In this document: in pieces, positions 1-5,703 of the stretch
Numbering within the stretch: the stretch's first letter is position 1
Layout: every line of letters begins with the position of its first letter
DNA from: an uncultured Eubacteriales bacterium
GTDB taxonomy: Bacteria > Bacillota > Clostridia > Oscillospirales > Oscillospiraceae
Reading direction: 5' to 3'
DNA length: 7,448 nucleotides
Assembly: GCA_900546485.1 (NCBI GenBank)
Contig: URDK01000109.1
Span: 1-7,448 of the forward strand
The notes under the pieces: generated by a model
Seen by the model: only the letters and a program-made list of their open reading frames with translations
The model's database searches: none
Told to the model about the DNA's origin: nothing
Position numbers and translations under genes: made by a program

Positions 1-106
1 TTACCAGCGTCGGCGTGACGCCGCGCTCGCGCAGCGCGCGCGTCCTGACGCTGAGGCCGGCGAGCATGGCCTCAGCCGCCGGCGCCCCGCTCAAGATCTG
101 CGCCAT
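1..106 (-). CDS. folD: Bifunctional methylene-THF dehydrogenase / methenyl-THF cyclohydrolase FolD, N-terminal fragment
   Basis: Only the first 35 codons are in the window; the gene continues beyond base 1. The reading frame begins MAQILSGAPAAEAML and runs on through an Arg-rich helix ending LRERGVTPTLV. This matches the start of FolD proteins: a short strand, a small-residue/Ala-rich helix, then a beta strand after a 'G-x-x-P-x-L' turn. FolD oxidises 5,10-methylene-THF to methenyl-THF and interconverts methenyl- and 10-formyl-THF in the cytoplasm. Its catalytic Lys and NADP-binding region lie off the window. The ATG at 106 overlaps the fchA stop by one base (TGATG), so translation is probably coupled; a GAGG about 10 nt upstream could serve as ribosome binding site. 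The identification rests on a short stretch plus the very common fchA-folD pairing. Confidence 0.82.
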   Translation of the reverse strand, partial: MAQILSGAPAAEAMLAGLSVRTRALRERGVTPTLV

Positions 107-726
107 CAGCCTATCCTCGCTTCCACGGCGGCAAGGCCCGCGTCGATGATGGGGTCGTACTGCTCGAACACCAGCTCGCACTCGCGGCGGAGCGTCATGG
201 CGAACACCTCGTCCGTCATGCCCGCGGCGTTTATGAGGATGTTCAGCCTCGAGGCGCGCATCGCCGCGCGGCAGAGCTCCAGGCCCACGCCCACGTCGGA
301 GATCGCGCCCTTCGCGCCCTTGTCCGCGAGGTCGCGGAGCGTCTCCGCCGTCTGGGCGGCGGTGTACATGACCTCGGTGGGGATGAAGCAGGCCACGCGA
401 AGGGCCGAGTCCATGTGCTCGGCGCGCGCGGGGTCGTCCTTCGGCAGGGACATGTACTTGCGCAGCGGCTCGAAGGCCTTGGCGTCCTCGTCGATGAGGC
501 GGAGCATGTACCCGCGGGTCAGCGTCAGCTTCTTCACCGCCTCGGCGATGTCGGCTTCATATTCGGCGTATTTCGGCTTGCCGGTGGTGAGATTGCAGAC
601 CATCTCGCCCAGCGCGGCGGCCAGAGCCCCGCAGAGCGCGGCGGCCCCTCCCCCTCCGGGCGTCGGCGCGTCGGAGGCAAGGGCGGCGGCGAAGTCGGTG
701 AGGCTCTTGTCAGCGAATTTTTCCAT
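106..726 (-). CDS. fchA: Methenyltetrahydrofolate cyclodeaminase (formiminotransferase-cyclodeaminase family)
   Basis: The protein has 206 aa, the usual length for stand-alone FchA/cyclodeaminase-domain proteins (FTCD_C family). It converts formimino-THF to methenyl-THF plus ammonia, or acts as a methenyl-THF cyclohydrolase in one-carbon metabolism. Visible signatures are PTPGGGG at residues 21-27 (families usually show PTPGGGS), the helix LCGALAAALGEMVCNLT right after it, DEDAKAF at 79-85, SDVGVG at 143-148 and NILIN at 162-166. The protein is all-helical and cytosolic, with no signal peptide. The start at 726 is preferred because GAGGGAG lies 8 nt upstream. A longer frame starting at 786 would run back into the acyltransferase gene and has no ribosome binding site. 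It lies 14 nt downstream of the acyltransferase stop and overlaps folD by 1 nt, so it sits in the same leftward transcription unit and supplies the substrate of FolD. Confidence 0.92.
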   Translation of the reverse strand: MEKFADKSLTDFAAALASDAPTPGGGGAAALCGALAAALGEMVCNLTTGKPKYAEYEADIAEAVKKLTLTRGYMLRLIDEDAKAFEPLRKYMSLPKDDPARAEHMDSALRVACFIPTEVMYTAAQTAETLRDLADKGAKGAISDVGVGLELCRAAMRASRLNILINAAGMTDEVFAMTLRRECELVFEQYDPIIDAGLAAVEARIG

Positions 727-740
727 GTGTGTCACTCCCT

Positions 741-1802
741 CTATATGAGATGTCTGTTTACAAAGGGTATCTTCGAGAGCACCCACCAGACGGCGAGGCT
801 CAACGCGAACACCGCCGCGCCCTGCACGGGCGCCGCGATGAGCGGCGGCATTATCGTGAGGTCAAAGCCCAGCTGGCGGAAGGCCATGACAAAGGCGTGG
901 TGCGCGAGATATACGCAGAAGCTGGCCTTGACCAGCCGCGCGAGCCGCGGCGTGCTCTGCTTCCCGTCGCAGAGGCAGCGCGCCGCGCCGAAGATGCCGT
1001 AGGCCATCAGCGCCGGGCCCGGGGACATGCCCTCCATGAAGGCCTCGAACACCTCGCCGCTGCGGATGGACATGAACACCGTCCCGCCGAAGGTCACGGC
1101 AAAGCCCAGCACCAGCGCCGCGATATACCTCCCGAGCAGCTCCCGCCGCGCGGGCCGGGAATTCATCACATGGCCCAGCAGCGCGTAGCCCATCGCCGCC
1201 CAGGTCATGTTCAGCGGGTACTGCTCCGTGATGCCGCCCAGCCAGGCGAGCGGCGGCCAGAGCTTGAAGAGCGGCCAGCAGATGCCGAGCACCGCCCAGA
1301 GGAATATCGCCCAGTCGAGCTCCCGCTCCGTCGCGCCGCGCACCAGGGCGCGCAGCACCGGCAGCATGGCGTAGAGCAGCAGCAGTATTTGCAGGTAGTA
1401 GAGGTGCAGGTGGTGGTCGAAGCAGAGCGTGTGGACGATGGAGTTCCACAGCCAGTTCGGCTCCGCCCAGCGCGTGAAGATCCAGGTGCCCACGACGCTG
1501 TAAACGTAGTACAGCCAGGACCAGACCAGCAGAATTATGAGCACGCGCAGGAAATAGCGCCGGAAGATGTCCCGGCCGCTCAGCTGTCGCTCCGGCGGGA
1601 GCATCAGCGCGCCCGTACACATGAAAAACACCGGCACCGCAAAGCGCGCAAGGCAGTCCCAGAAGGTGCTCGAGAGCCAGTCGAAGCTGCCTATCTCAAA
1701 GAGATTCAGGCCGTAGCCCGAGGTGTGTATCAGTATCACGCCCGCGCATGCCGCGAGCTTTACGATGTCGGGCGCAAGCTCTCGCCCTCTCCCAGACGGC
1801 AT
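741..1802 (-). CDS. Membrane acyltransferase, acyltransferase-3 family
   Basis: A 353-aa polytopic membrane protein with about ten hydrophobic segments. It resembles the acyltransferase_3 family (OatA/WecH-like), whose members transfer acetyl or other acyl groups to cell-surface glycans. The first segment carries DIVKLAACAGVILIHTS. K15 and H26 are ten residues apart, matching the R/K-x10-H motif in TM1 of this family, where the His is thought to be catalytic. Another conserved-looking stretch is YLAHHAF near the C-terminal third; the protein ends with a short basic tail. The ATG at 1802 was chosen because G-rich AGGGGGGAC lies just upstream and the N-terminus before TM1 then has normal length. 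An ATG at 1871 would only add residues coded inside the ligase gene. It overlaps the ligase gene by 43 nt, so the two envelope genes are probably cotranslated. The acceptor glycan and acyl donor cannot be told from the sequence. Confidence 0.85.
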   Translation of the reverse strand: MPSGRGRELAPDIVKLAACAGVILIHTSGYGLNLFEIGSFDWLSSTFWDCLARFAVPVFFMCTGALMLPPERQLSGRDIFRRYFLRVLIILLVWSWLYYVYSVVGTWIFTRWAEPNWLWNSIVHTLCFDHHLHLYYLQILLLLYAMLPVLRALVRGATERELDWAIFLWAVLGICWPLFKLWPPLAWLGGITEQYPLNMTWAAMGYALLGHVMNSRPARRELLGRYIAALVLGFAVTFGGTVFMSIRSGEVFEAFMEGMSPGPALMAYGIFGAARCLCDGKQSTPRLARLVKASFCVYLAHHAFVMAFRQLGFDLTIMPPLIAAPVQGAAVFALSLAVWWVLSKIPFVNRHLI

Positions 1803-3076
1803 TTCCCGTCCCCCCTGTTTCCGGAGCAGATAAGCCCCATGTATATCCACGCCACCGGCGCGACCAGGCACAGCCCGAGCCCGAAGAGGCTCTGCACCAG
1901 ATAGCAGACCAGCCCCGCGCCGTACTCGGGCCCCGAGCCCCGGAGCCAGCGCCGCAGCGCCGTGAGCACCAGCGCCGCGTAGGCCGCAAGGCCTAAGACG
2001 CCAAGGTTCACGAGGTAGCTCAGCAGCTCGCAGTGCGCGTTGTCCGCGTGCGCCGTGAGCGTCAGGCCCGTCTCGGGCACGTAGCGCTCAAAGTCCAGCG
2101 CCGAGCGCAGGCCGAAGGTGTCCGGGCCCCCGCCGGTGAGCGGCCGCTCCCAAAAGAGCCGCAGCGCCTCGCGCCAGATGGCCGCCCGGCTCGAGCCGAA
2201 GCCGTCCTGCGCCCGCCCGTGCAGTATCTCCGAGAGCTCCCAGAGCGTACCGCCCCCCGGCGGCGCAAAATATATAAGCAATATGCCTAAAACTACCAGG
2301 GCCACAAGGCAATATATCAAAATCCAGGCCACCCTTTTGCGGCCGGTGTAGTTTACATAATAAGGAGCGACCACTATCGCGCAGCCGAGGCAGCCTACGA
2401 GACCGGACTCGGCCCTGATGACGATGAGCAGCGCCAGGCAGGCCGCGGCGGGCAATAAGAGCAAATAGCGCCGCGCCCCGCGCGAGCGGAGCGCCGAGAC
2501 GCTCAGCAGCGGTATGACGAGGCAGAACCAGGCCGCGAGCAGGTTCGTGTTCCCTATCGTGCCCAGGAATTCGCCCGTATAGCGCGTGCCCGCGTCGTAG
2601 AAGCTCAGGCCCTCGGGAAAGAGGCCGAGGACGTTCACGCGAAATAGCTGCAATATCGCGACCAGGCAGCAGAGCGCCGCCGCGAGGGCCGTGAGGTTGA
2701 CATAACGTTCCCTCATCTCCCCCCAGCGGGAGACGCCGAGGGCGATGGCGCCGTAGAGCAACAAAGTGACAGCGCCGTCGCGCCGCGCGGAGCCGAGGAG
2801 GCAGTAGCTGATGCGTCCGGAGCAGAGCGTGGAGAGGCAGACGGCGGCCATGAAGGCGAGGGCGCAGGCGGCGAAGGGGCCGGGGCGTCCGGGCCGCCAG
2901 CGGTATTTTACGGCGCAGACGGCCAGCGCCGCGAGCCAGAGGGCGGTGAGCGCGGCGAAGAGGAGGAATTTCGACCTTGTGATGTCCGCGTAGCCTTCGA
3001 GGCCGGTCCAGAGCGGGAGGGCGAACAGCATGAGGCAGATGAACTTGTCCGTGAGCCAACGCGCCGATTTTTCCAT
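1760..3076 (-). CDS. O-antigen ligase / Wzy_C-family polytopic membrane protein
   Basis: A 438-aa protein with 10-12 predicted membrane helices and one larger outside loop (about 270-345), the architecture of the O-antigen ligase/polymerase (Wzy_C) family. Family-like motifs are GTIGNTNLLA at 172-181 (usually GTxGNpN), SSRAAIWREAL at 295-305 followed by RPLTGGGPDTF at 311-321, and HADNAH at 343-348, which resembles the loop His/Asn motif 'HaHNxxL'. Members join or polymerise undecaprenyl-linked glycans on the outer face of the membrane. In a Firmicute the product would be a surface polysaccharide or glycoprotein glycan rather than LPS. It is the first gene of the leftward unit and overlaps the acyltransferase gene, which fits a shared role in surface glycan. 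No Shine-Dalgarno lies upstream of the ATG at 3076. The next Met is residue 16, inside TM1, so 3076 is kept (see the leaderless finding). Confidence 0.85.
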   Translation of the reverse strand: MEKSARWLTDKFICLMLFALPLWTGLEGYADITRSKFLLFAALTALWLAALAVCAVKYRWRPGRPGPFAACALAFMAAVCLSTLCSGRISYCLLGSARRDGAVTLLLYGAIALGVSRWGEMRERYVNLTALAAALCCLVAILQLFRVNVLGLFPEGLSFYDAGTRYTGEFLGTIGNTNLLAAWFCLVIPLLSVSALRSRGARRYLLLLPAAACLALLIVIRAESGLVGCLGCAIVVAPYYVNYTGRKRVAWILIYCLVALVVLGILLIYFAPPGGGTLWELSEILHGRAQDGFGSSRAAIWREALRLFWERPLTGGGPDTFGLRSALDFERYVPETGLTLTAHADNAHCELLSYLVNLGVLGLAAYAALVLTALRRWLRGSGPEYGAGLVCYLVQSLFGLGLCLVAPVAWIYMGLICSGNRGDGKCRLGEGESLRPTS

Positions 3077-3082
3077 GCGGAT

Positions 3083-3088
3083 ATTTTA
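3083..3088 (-). promoter_or_regulatory. Extended -10 box of the leftward promoter
   Basis: On the minus strand TGC precedes TAAAAT, which gives an extended -10 (TGnTAAAAT) with 5 of 6 bases matching TATAAT. Counting seven bases from its end puts +1 at 3076, the A of the ligase ATG. If used, this promoter makes a leaderless message for the ligase-acyltransferase-fchA-folD unit. Confidence 0.6.
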
Positions 3089-3101
3089 GCACATACGCCC
3101 C

Positions 3102-3130
3102 TTGCGCGCAACGGCGGCTTGCGTTATTAT
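3102..3130 (+). promoter_or_regulatory. tatD promoter (TTGCGC, 17 bp, TATTAT)
   Basis: TTGCGC at 3102-3107 and TATTAT at 3125-3130 are separated by exactly 17 bp. The -10 matches 5 of 6 consensus bases; the -35 matches 3 of 6. The predicted +1 is near 3137, giving a leader of only about 12 nt before the tatD ATG at 3149. The -35 overlaps the -35 of the leftward promoter by two bases, so polymerase probably cannot occupy both at once. Confidence 0.5.
3106..3111 (-). promoter_or_regulatory. -35 box of the leftward (ligase operon) promoter
   Basis: On the minus strand, TTGCGC lies 17 bp upstream of the -10 box TAAAAT. It matches the TTGACA consensus at only three positions (TTG), but spacing is optimal and the -10 is extended. 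It forms the right half of the palindrome TTGCGCGCAA at 3102-3111. Confidence 0.5.
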
Positions 3131-3136
3131 CGGCGT

Positions 3137-3143
3137 GGGGGTG
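3137..3143 (+). promoter_or_regulatory. Ribosome binding site of tatD
   Basis: GGGGGTG ends 5 nt before the ATG at 3149. It supports 3149 as the start over a TTG at 3119 that would lie upstream of the predicted transcription start. If +1 is at 3137, the site forms the very 5' end of the mRNA. Confidence 0.55.
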
Positions 3144-3148
3144 TTCCT

Positions 3149-3922
3149 ATGTATTTTGATACGCACGCGCACTACGACGCCGGGCAGTTTGACGCGGACC
3201 GGGATGAGCTGCTCGCCTCGATGCCGTCGGAGGGCGTGGACTGTATAATAGACCCGGGCTGCGACGCTTCCTCGAGCCGCGCGGCGATAGCGCTTGCGGA
3301 GAAGTATCCCTTCGTGTACGCGGCGGTGGGCTGGCAGCCGGAGGAGTGGGAGAGCTGGACGTATGAGAGCGAGGCGCTCCTTCGCTCGCTTGCGGCGCAT
3401 CCGAAGTGCGTGGCGATAGGCGAGATAGGGCTCGACTACTACTGGGACAAGTCTCACAAGGAGATACAGTACGAGATGTTCGTGACGCAGCTGGAGCTGG
3501 CGCTCGCGCTGGACAAGCCGGTCATCATCCACGACCGGGAGGCGCATGAGGATTGCCTGAACATCACGGGGCGGTATCCGGCGCTGCGCGGGGTGTTCCA
3601 CTGCTATTCGGGCAGCGTGGAGATGGCGCGGGAGCTGGTGCGTCGGGGCTGGTATCTGGGCTTCGACGGGCCGGTGACGTATAAGAACGCGCGCAAGGCG
3701 CTGGAGGTGCTGGAGTGGTGTCCGCTGGAGCGGATACTGGTGGAGACGGACAGCCCGTATCTGACGCCCGTGCCCTTCCGGGGCAAGCGGAACGACTCGG
3801 GCAAGCTGCGGTATATCGTGGAGAAGATAGCGGAGGTAAAGGGCCTGAGCGCCGATGCCGTCGCGTCGGCGACAAGCGAAAACGCCTCCCGCCTCTTCAA
3901 TATAGCGCTCCCAAACGAATAA
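3149..3922 (+). CDS. tatD: TatD-family metal-dependent hydrolase (probable 3'-5' DNase)
   Basis: A 257-aa cytosolic TIM-barrel hydrolase, the normal family length (TatD/YabD/YcfH). Members use two divalent metals; characterised ones are Mg-dependent 3'-5' nucleases acting on DNA, RNA or damaged ends. The metal and active-site residues are all visible: H6 and H8 in FDTHAH, E92 in GEIGLDYYWD (91-100), H128 in VIIHDREAHED, H151 in VFHCYSGS and D201 in VETDSPYLTPVPFRGKRN (198-214). The segment AVGWQPEEW (59-67) has Q63 where many relatives have His (G-x-H-P). The start at 3149 places the first strand directly at MYFDTHAH, as in homologues. Isoleucine is coded by ATA about twice as often as ATC, noticeable for a GC-rich gene. 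The gene stands alone on the plus strand, divergent from the ligase unit and convergent with the kinase gene. Which TatD subgroup it belongs to, and its natural substrate, are not resolved. Confidence 0.93.
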   Translation: MYFDTHAHYDAGQFDADRDELLASMPSEGVDCIIDPGCDASSSRAAIALAEKYPFVYAAVGWQPEEWESWTYESEALLRSLAAHPKCVAIGEIGLDYYWDKSHKEIQYEMFVTQLELALALDKPVIIHDREAHEDCLNITGRYPALRGVFHCYSGSVEMARELVRRGWYLGFDGPVTYKNARKALEVLEWCPLERILVETDSPYLTPVPFRGKRNDSGKLRYIVEKIAEVKGLSADAVASATSENASRLFNIALPNE

Positions 3923-3960
3923 AAGTTTCGCCCGCCTTTGAAAAGGCGGGCGAAACTTTT
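3921..3960. terminator. Bidirectional rho-independent terminator between tatD and the histidine kinase gene
   Basis: A near-perfect 40-nt palindrome: the 19-nt arm at 3921-3939 pairs with 3942-3960 (arm AAAAGTTTCGCCCGCCTTT), leaving a tiny TTGA-type loop. Each strand ends in a U-run (TTTT at 3957-3960 on plus; the complement of 3921-3924 on minus), so it can stop transcripts from both convergent genes. Its left edge overlaps the tatD TAA (3920-3922) and its right edge overlaps the kinase TAA (3961-3959). Confidence 0.9.
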
Positions 3961-3968
3961 AAACGCGC
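3931..3968 (-). repeat. Intergenic hairpin repeat, copy A
   Basis: Read on the minus strand, GCGCGTTTAAAAGTTTCG (3968-3951) is identical to the first 18 nt of copy B at 7386-7403. The following 20 nt match copy B at 16 positions and form the hairpin stem. In total 34 of 38 positions agree. The copy is part of the tatD/kinase terminator and also supplies the last three codons (Q-R-V) and the stop of the kinase. Confidence 0.8.
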
Positions 3969-4855
3969 TGCGCGCTGCGGAAGTTTAGGTGGAGCACGAG
4001 TTTACCGCCGCTCAGGCGGGCGGACACGGTGCCGCCCATCTGCTCCATCAGCGTTCGGGCGATGGAGAGGCCGAGGCCCGTCGAACCGCGGGCGGCTTCA
4101 ACGGTGAAGAAGCGCTCGAAAAGCCTGCCCACCTGCACCTCGTCGAGGCCGGGCGCCGAGTTCGAAAACTCCGCCTCGCCCTCAGGCGTCAGGCGCACCG
4201 TGAGGTCGCCGGACGAGTACTTCACGGCGTTTGAGAGTATGTTCCCGAACACCCGCGAGGCCGCCGCCTCGTTTATCAAGCAGTACACCGGCGCGTCCGG
4301 CATATCCACCTCGGGCGTGATGCCGCTCTCAATGAACTTGGGATAGGCCCCGGCAAGACTCGTTTCCAGCACCGCGCGCAGGTCCGCGCGCTCCAGCTCC
4401 GGCGCCGACTCCGGCGAGATTATGACCGAGTAGCAGAAAAGCTCCTCCGTCAGCCGCCGCATCGCCTCCGCACGCTCGCCGATGTACTCGAGATACCGCG
4501 CCGCCGCCTCGCTCTTGTCCTCGCGCTCGAGCAGCTCCAGATAGCCGCAGATGGCCGTCAGCGGCGTGCGCAGATCGTGCGAGATGTTCGTCACGGCCTC
4601 CTTCAGCTCCCGGTCGCCGCTCATGTACTTCCAGCGCAGCCGCCGCAGCTCGCGCAGTTCGCGATTTAGCGCCGCGGCAAGGGCGCGGGCGTGTTTGTCC
4701 CGGCTGGATATGCCGAGCAGCACGTTCGTGTCCTCGCCCAGCAGCTCCGGGAGCTGAGCGCGCAGCTCATCCATGGCCCGGTGCAGCAGCAAGAGCCGGA
4801 CGCAGAGTATCAGCACCGCGGCGGCCAGCGCCGCGCACAGCAGCCATGGGAGCAT
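3959..4855 (-). CDS. Sensor histidine kinase with one N-terminal membrane helix
   Basis: A 298-aa kinase. Residues 3-24 form a single hydrophobic helix. There is no extracellular sensor domain, and residues 25-80 form a charged helical linker (with LLGISSRDKHARALAAALN at 46-64). The H box is NISHDLRTPLTAICGYLELLE with phospho-acceptor H93; the N box is NILSNAVKYS (N205, N209), the F box LFERFF (245-250) and the G box GSTGLGLSIA (257-266). In the G1 region NSAPGL replaces the usual D-x-G, which seems common in this clostridial subfamily. It should phosphorylate the response regulator encoded at the other end of the cluster. With no sensor domain of its own it may read the ABC transporter state or the membrane. 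The ATG at 4855 is set by AAGGAGG six bases upstream; that site overlaps the permease stop codon (4869-4867), so translation is coupled. The C-terminal RSAQRV-stop lies in repeat copy A. Confidence 0.92.
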   Translation of the reverse strand: MLPWLLCAALAAAVLILCVRLLLLHRAMDELRAQLPELLGEDTNVLLGISSRDKHARALAAALNRELRELRRLRWKYMSGDRELKEAVTNISHDLRTPLTAICGYLELLEREDKSEAAARYLEYIGERAEAMRRLTEELFCYSVIISPESAPELERADLRAVLETSLAGAYPKFIESGITPEVDMPDAPVYCLINEAAASRVFGNILSNAVKYSSGDLTVRLTPEGEAEFSNSAPGLDEVQVGRLFERFFTVEAARGSTGLGLSIARTLMEQMGGTVSARLSGGKLVLHLNFRSAQRV

Positions 4856-4866
4856 CGCGCGCCTCC

Positions 4867-5703
4867 TTATCTCAGATCTTTACGCTTGAAGAATATCACG
4901 CCCACCGCCGAGCTCAGCACGGCGATGACTACCGACGAGACCAGCGAGAGCACGGGCCGCTCCAGCTCGTAGCTGCACACGCTGATGCTCTGCCCGCTCG
5001 GCAGCGTGTCGGAGAGGAACTGGAACACCTCCCGCTTCATGCCGCCCACATAGCTCGGGTTCGGCGTCGGCTCGGAGAGCTCCAGACCCGCCTCGGTCAT
5101 CATCATGCCCTGCTGGAACTCCGGCTGGTTGAGCGCGTTGAGCATGTAGCTCGAGCACATCAGCAGCCCAATTGCCAGCAGCAGCGCAAGCACCGCCGCC
5201 ACCGCGCGGTTCGTGCAGAGCATGCTCAAAAGGCAGAAGATGCCCGTAAAGGACGCCGCGCACAGCAGCAGCACGGCGCAGCTCAGCAGCATGCCGTTCA
5301 CATCCTGCCAGACACCGATGAGGGGTATGCCCACCAGCCCGCCAAGGAACCAGCAGACCAGGAACGCGGCGGTGCCGACAAAGCAGACCGCGTAATTTGC
5401 AAGGTAGATCTCCCAGCGCGCACGGCCCACGACCAGCATGTTCCGCATCACACCGTCGGAGTGCTCCGTGCCGATGAACAGGCTCACGAACGCGGCGCAC
5501 ATGACGCCAAGCACCGGAACGAGCCCGTAGAACACGTTGTCGAGCGTTATGCTATGCTCAAGGCCGAGCTCCGTATAGTTCAGCACCTGCCTGTACGTGG
5601 CCAGCATGACGAAGACATTTGCGGCGAACGAGAGCGCGCAGCATATCTGGAACACCCGGCTGCGCCAAAGGCGGTTGAAGCCCGCGAGGAAGAGGTCACA
5701 CAT
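4867..5703 (-). CDS. ABC-2 type transporter permease (bacitracin/lantibiotic-export-like)
   Basis: A 278-aa membrane protein with six likely helices at about 18-36, 58-78, 105-125, 140-162, 167-186 and 250-272, ending in a positively charged FFKRKDLR tail. Between TM2 and TM3, GTEHSDGVMRNMLVVGRARWEIYLANY (79-104) has the look of the cytoplasmic coupling region of ABC-2 permeases. A roughly 60-residue non-membrane segment (187-249) lies between TM5 and TM6 and is probably extracellular; it contains the recognisable NPSYVGGMKREVFQFL and LPSGQS stretches seen in clostridial exporters of this type. It should dimerise and pair with the ATPase encoded just upstream; the substrate is unknown. The ATG at 5703 is supported by GGAGGAGG about 8 nt upstream and gives an 8-nt overlap (ATGTGTGA) with the ATPase gene. 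A frame open back to 5781 is a read-in of that gene. Confidence 0.88.
   Translation of the reverse strand: MCDLFLAGFNRLWRSRVFQICCALSFAANVFVMLATYRQVLNYTELGLEHSITLDNVFYGLVPVLGVMCAAFVSLFIGTEHSDGVMRNMLVVGRARWEIYLANYAVCFVGTAAFLVCWFLGGLVGIPLIGVWQDVNGMLLSCAVLLLCAASFTGIFCLLSMLCTNRAVAAVLALLLAIGLLMCSSYMLNALNQPEFQQGMMMTEAGLELSEPTPNPSYVGGMKREVFQFLSDTLPSGQSISVCSYELERPVLSLVSSVVIAVLSSAVGVIFFKRKDLR

Noticed and set aside
727..786. Longer fchA start at 786 (20 extra residues)
   Set aside because: The extension lies within the acyltransferase coding region and has no SD; the Met at 726 has GAGGGAG at good distance and gives the normal N-terminus.
1803..1871. Longer acyltransferase start at 1871
   Set aside because: It would deepen the overlap with the ligase gene to 112 nt and adds a Gly-rich tail unlike family N-termini; 1802 has a G-rich site upstream.
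729..1904. 391-codon open frame on the plus strand opposite the acyltransferase gene
   Set aside because: The translation is rich in Arg, His, Gln and Pro with no domain-like pattern; it is the antisense of a GC-rich gene and has no plausible ribosome binding site. Long opposite-strand frames at 2088-3092, 4846-5766, 6005-6601 and 146-748 are rejected for the same reason.
3119..3148. TTG start for tatD, ten codons upstream
   Set aside because: It lies upstream of the predicted transcription start and within the promoter; homologues begin right at the FDTHAH strand.
3921..3960. Palindrome at 3921-3960 as a recombination site or CRISPR-like repeat
   Set aside because: There is only one copy here with this exact symmetry, it sits between convergent stop codons, and it has U-runs on both strands; a terminator explains it best.
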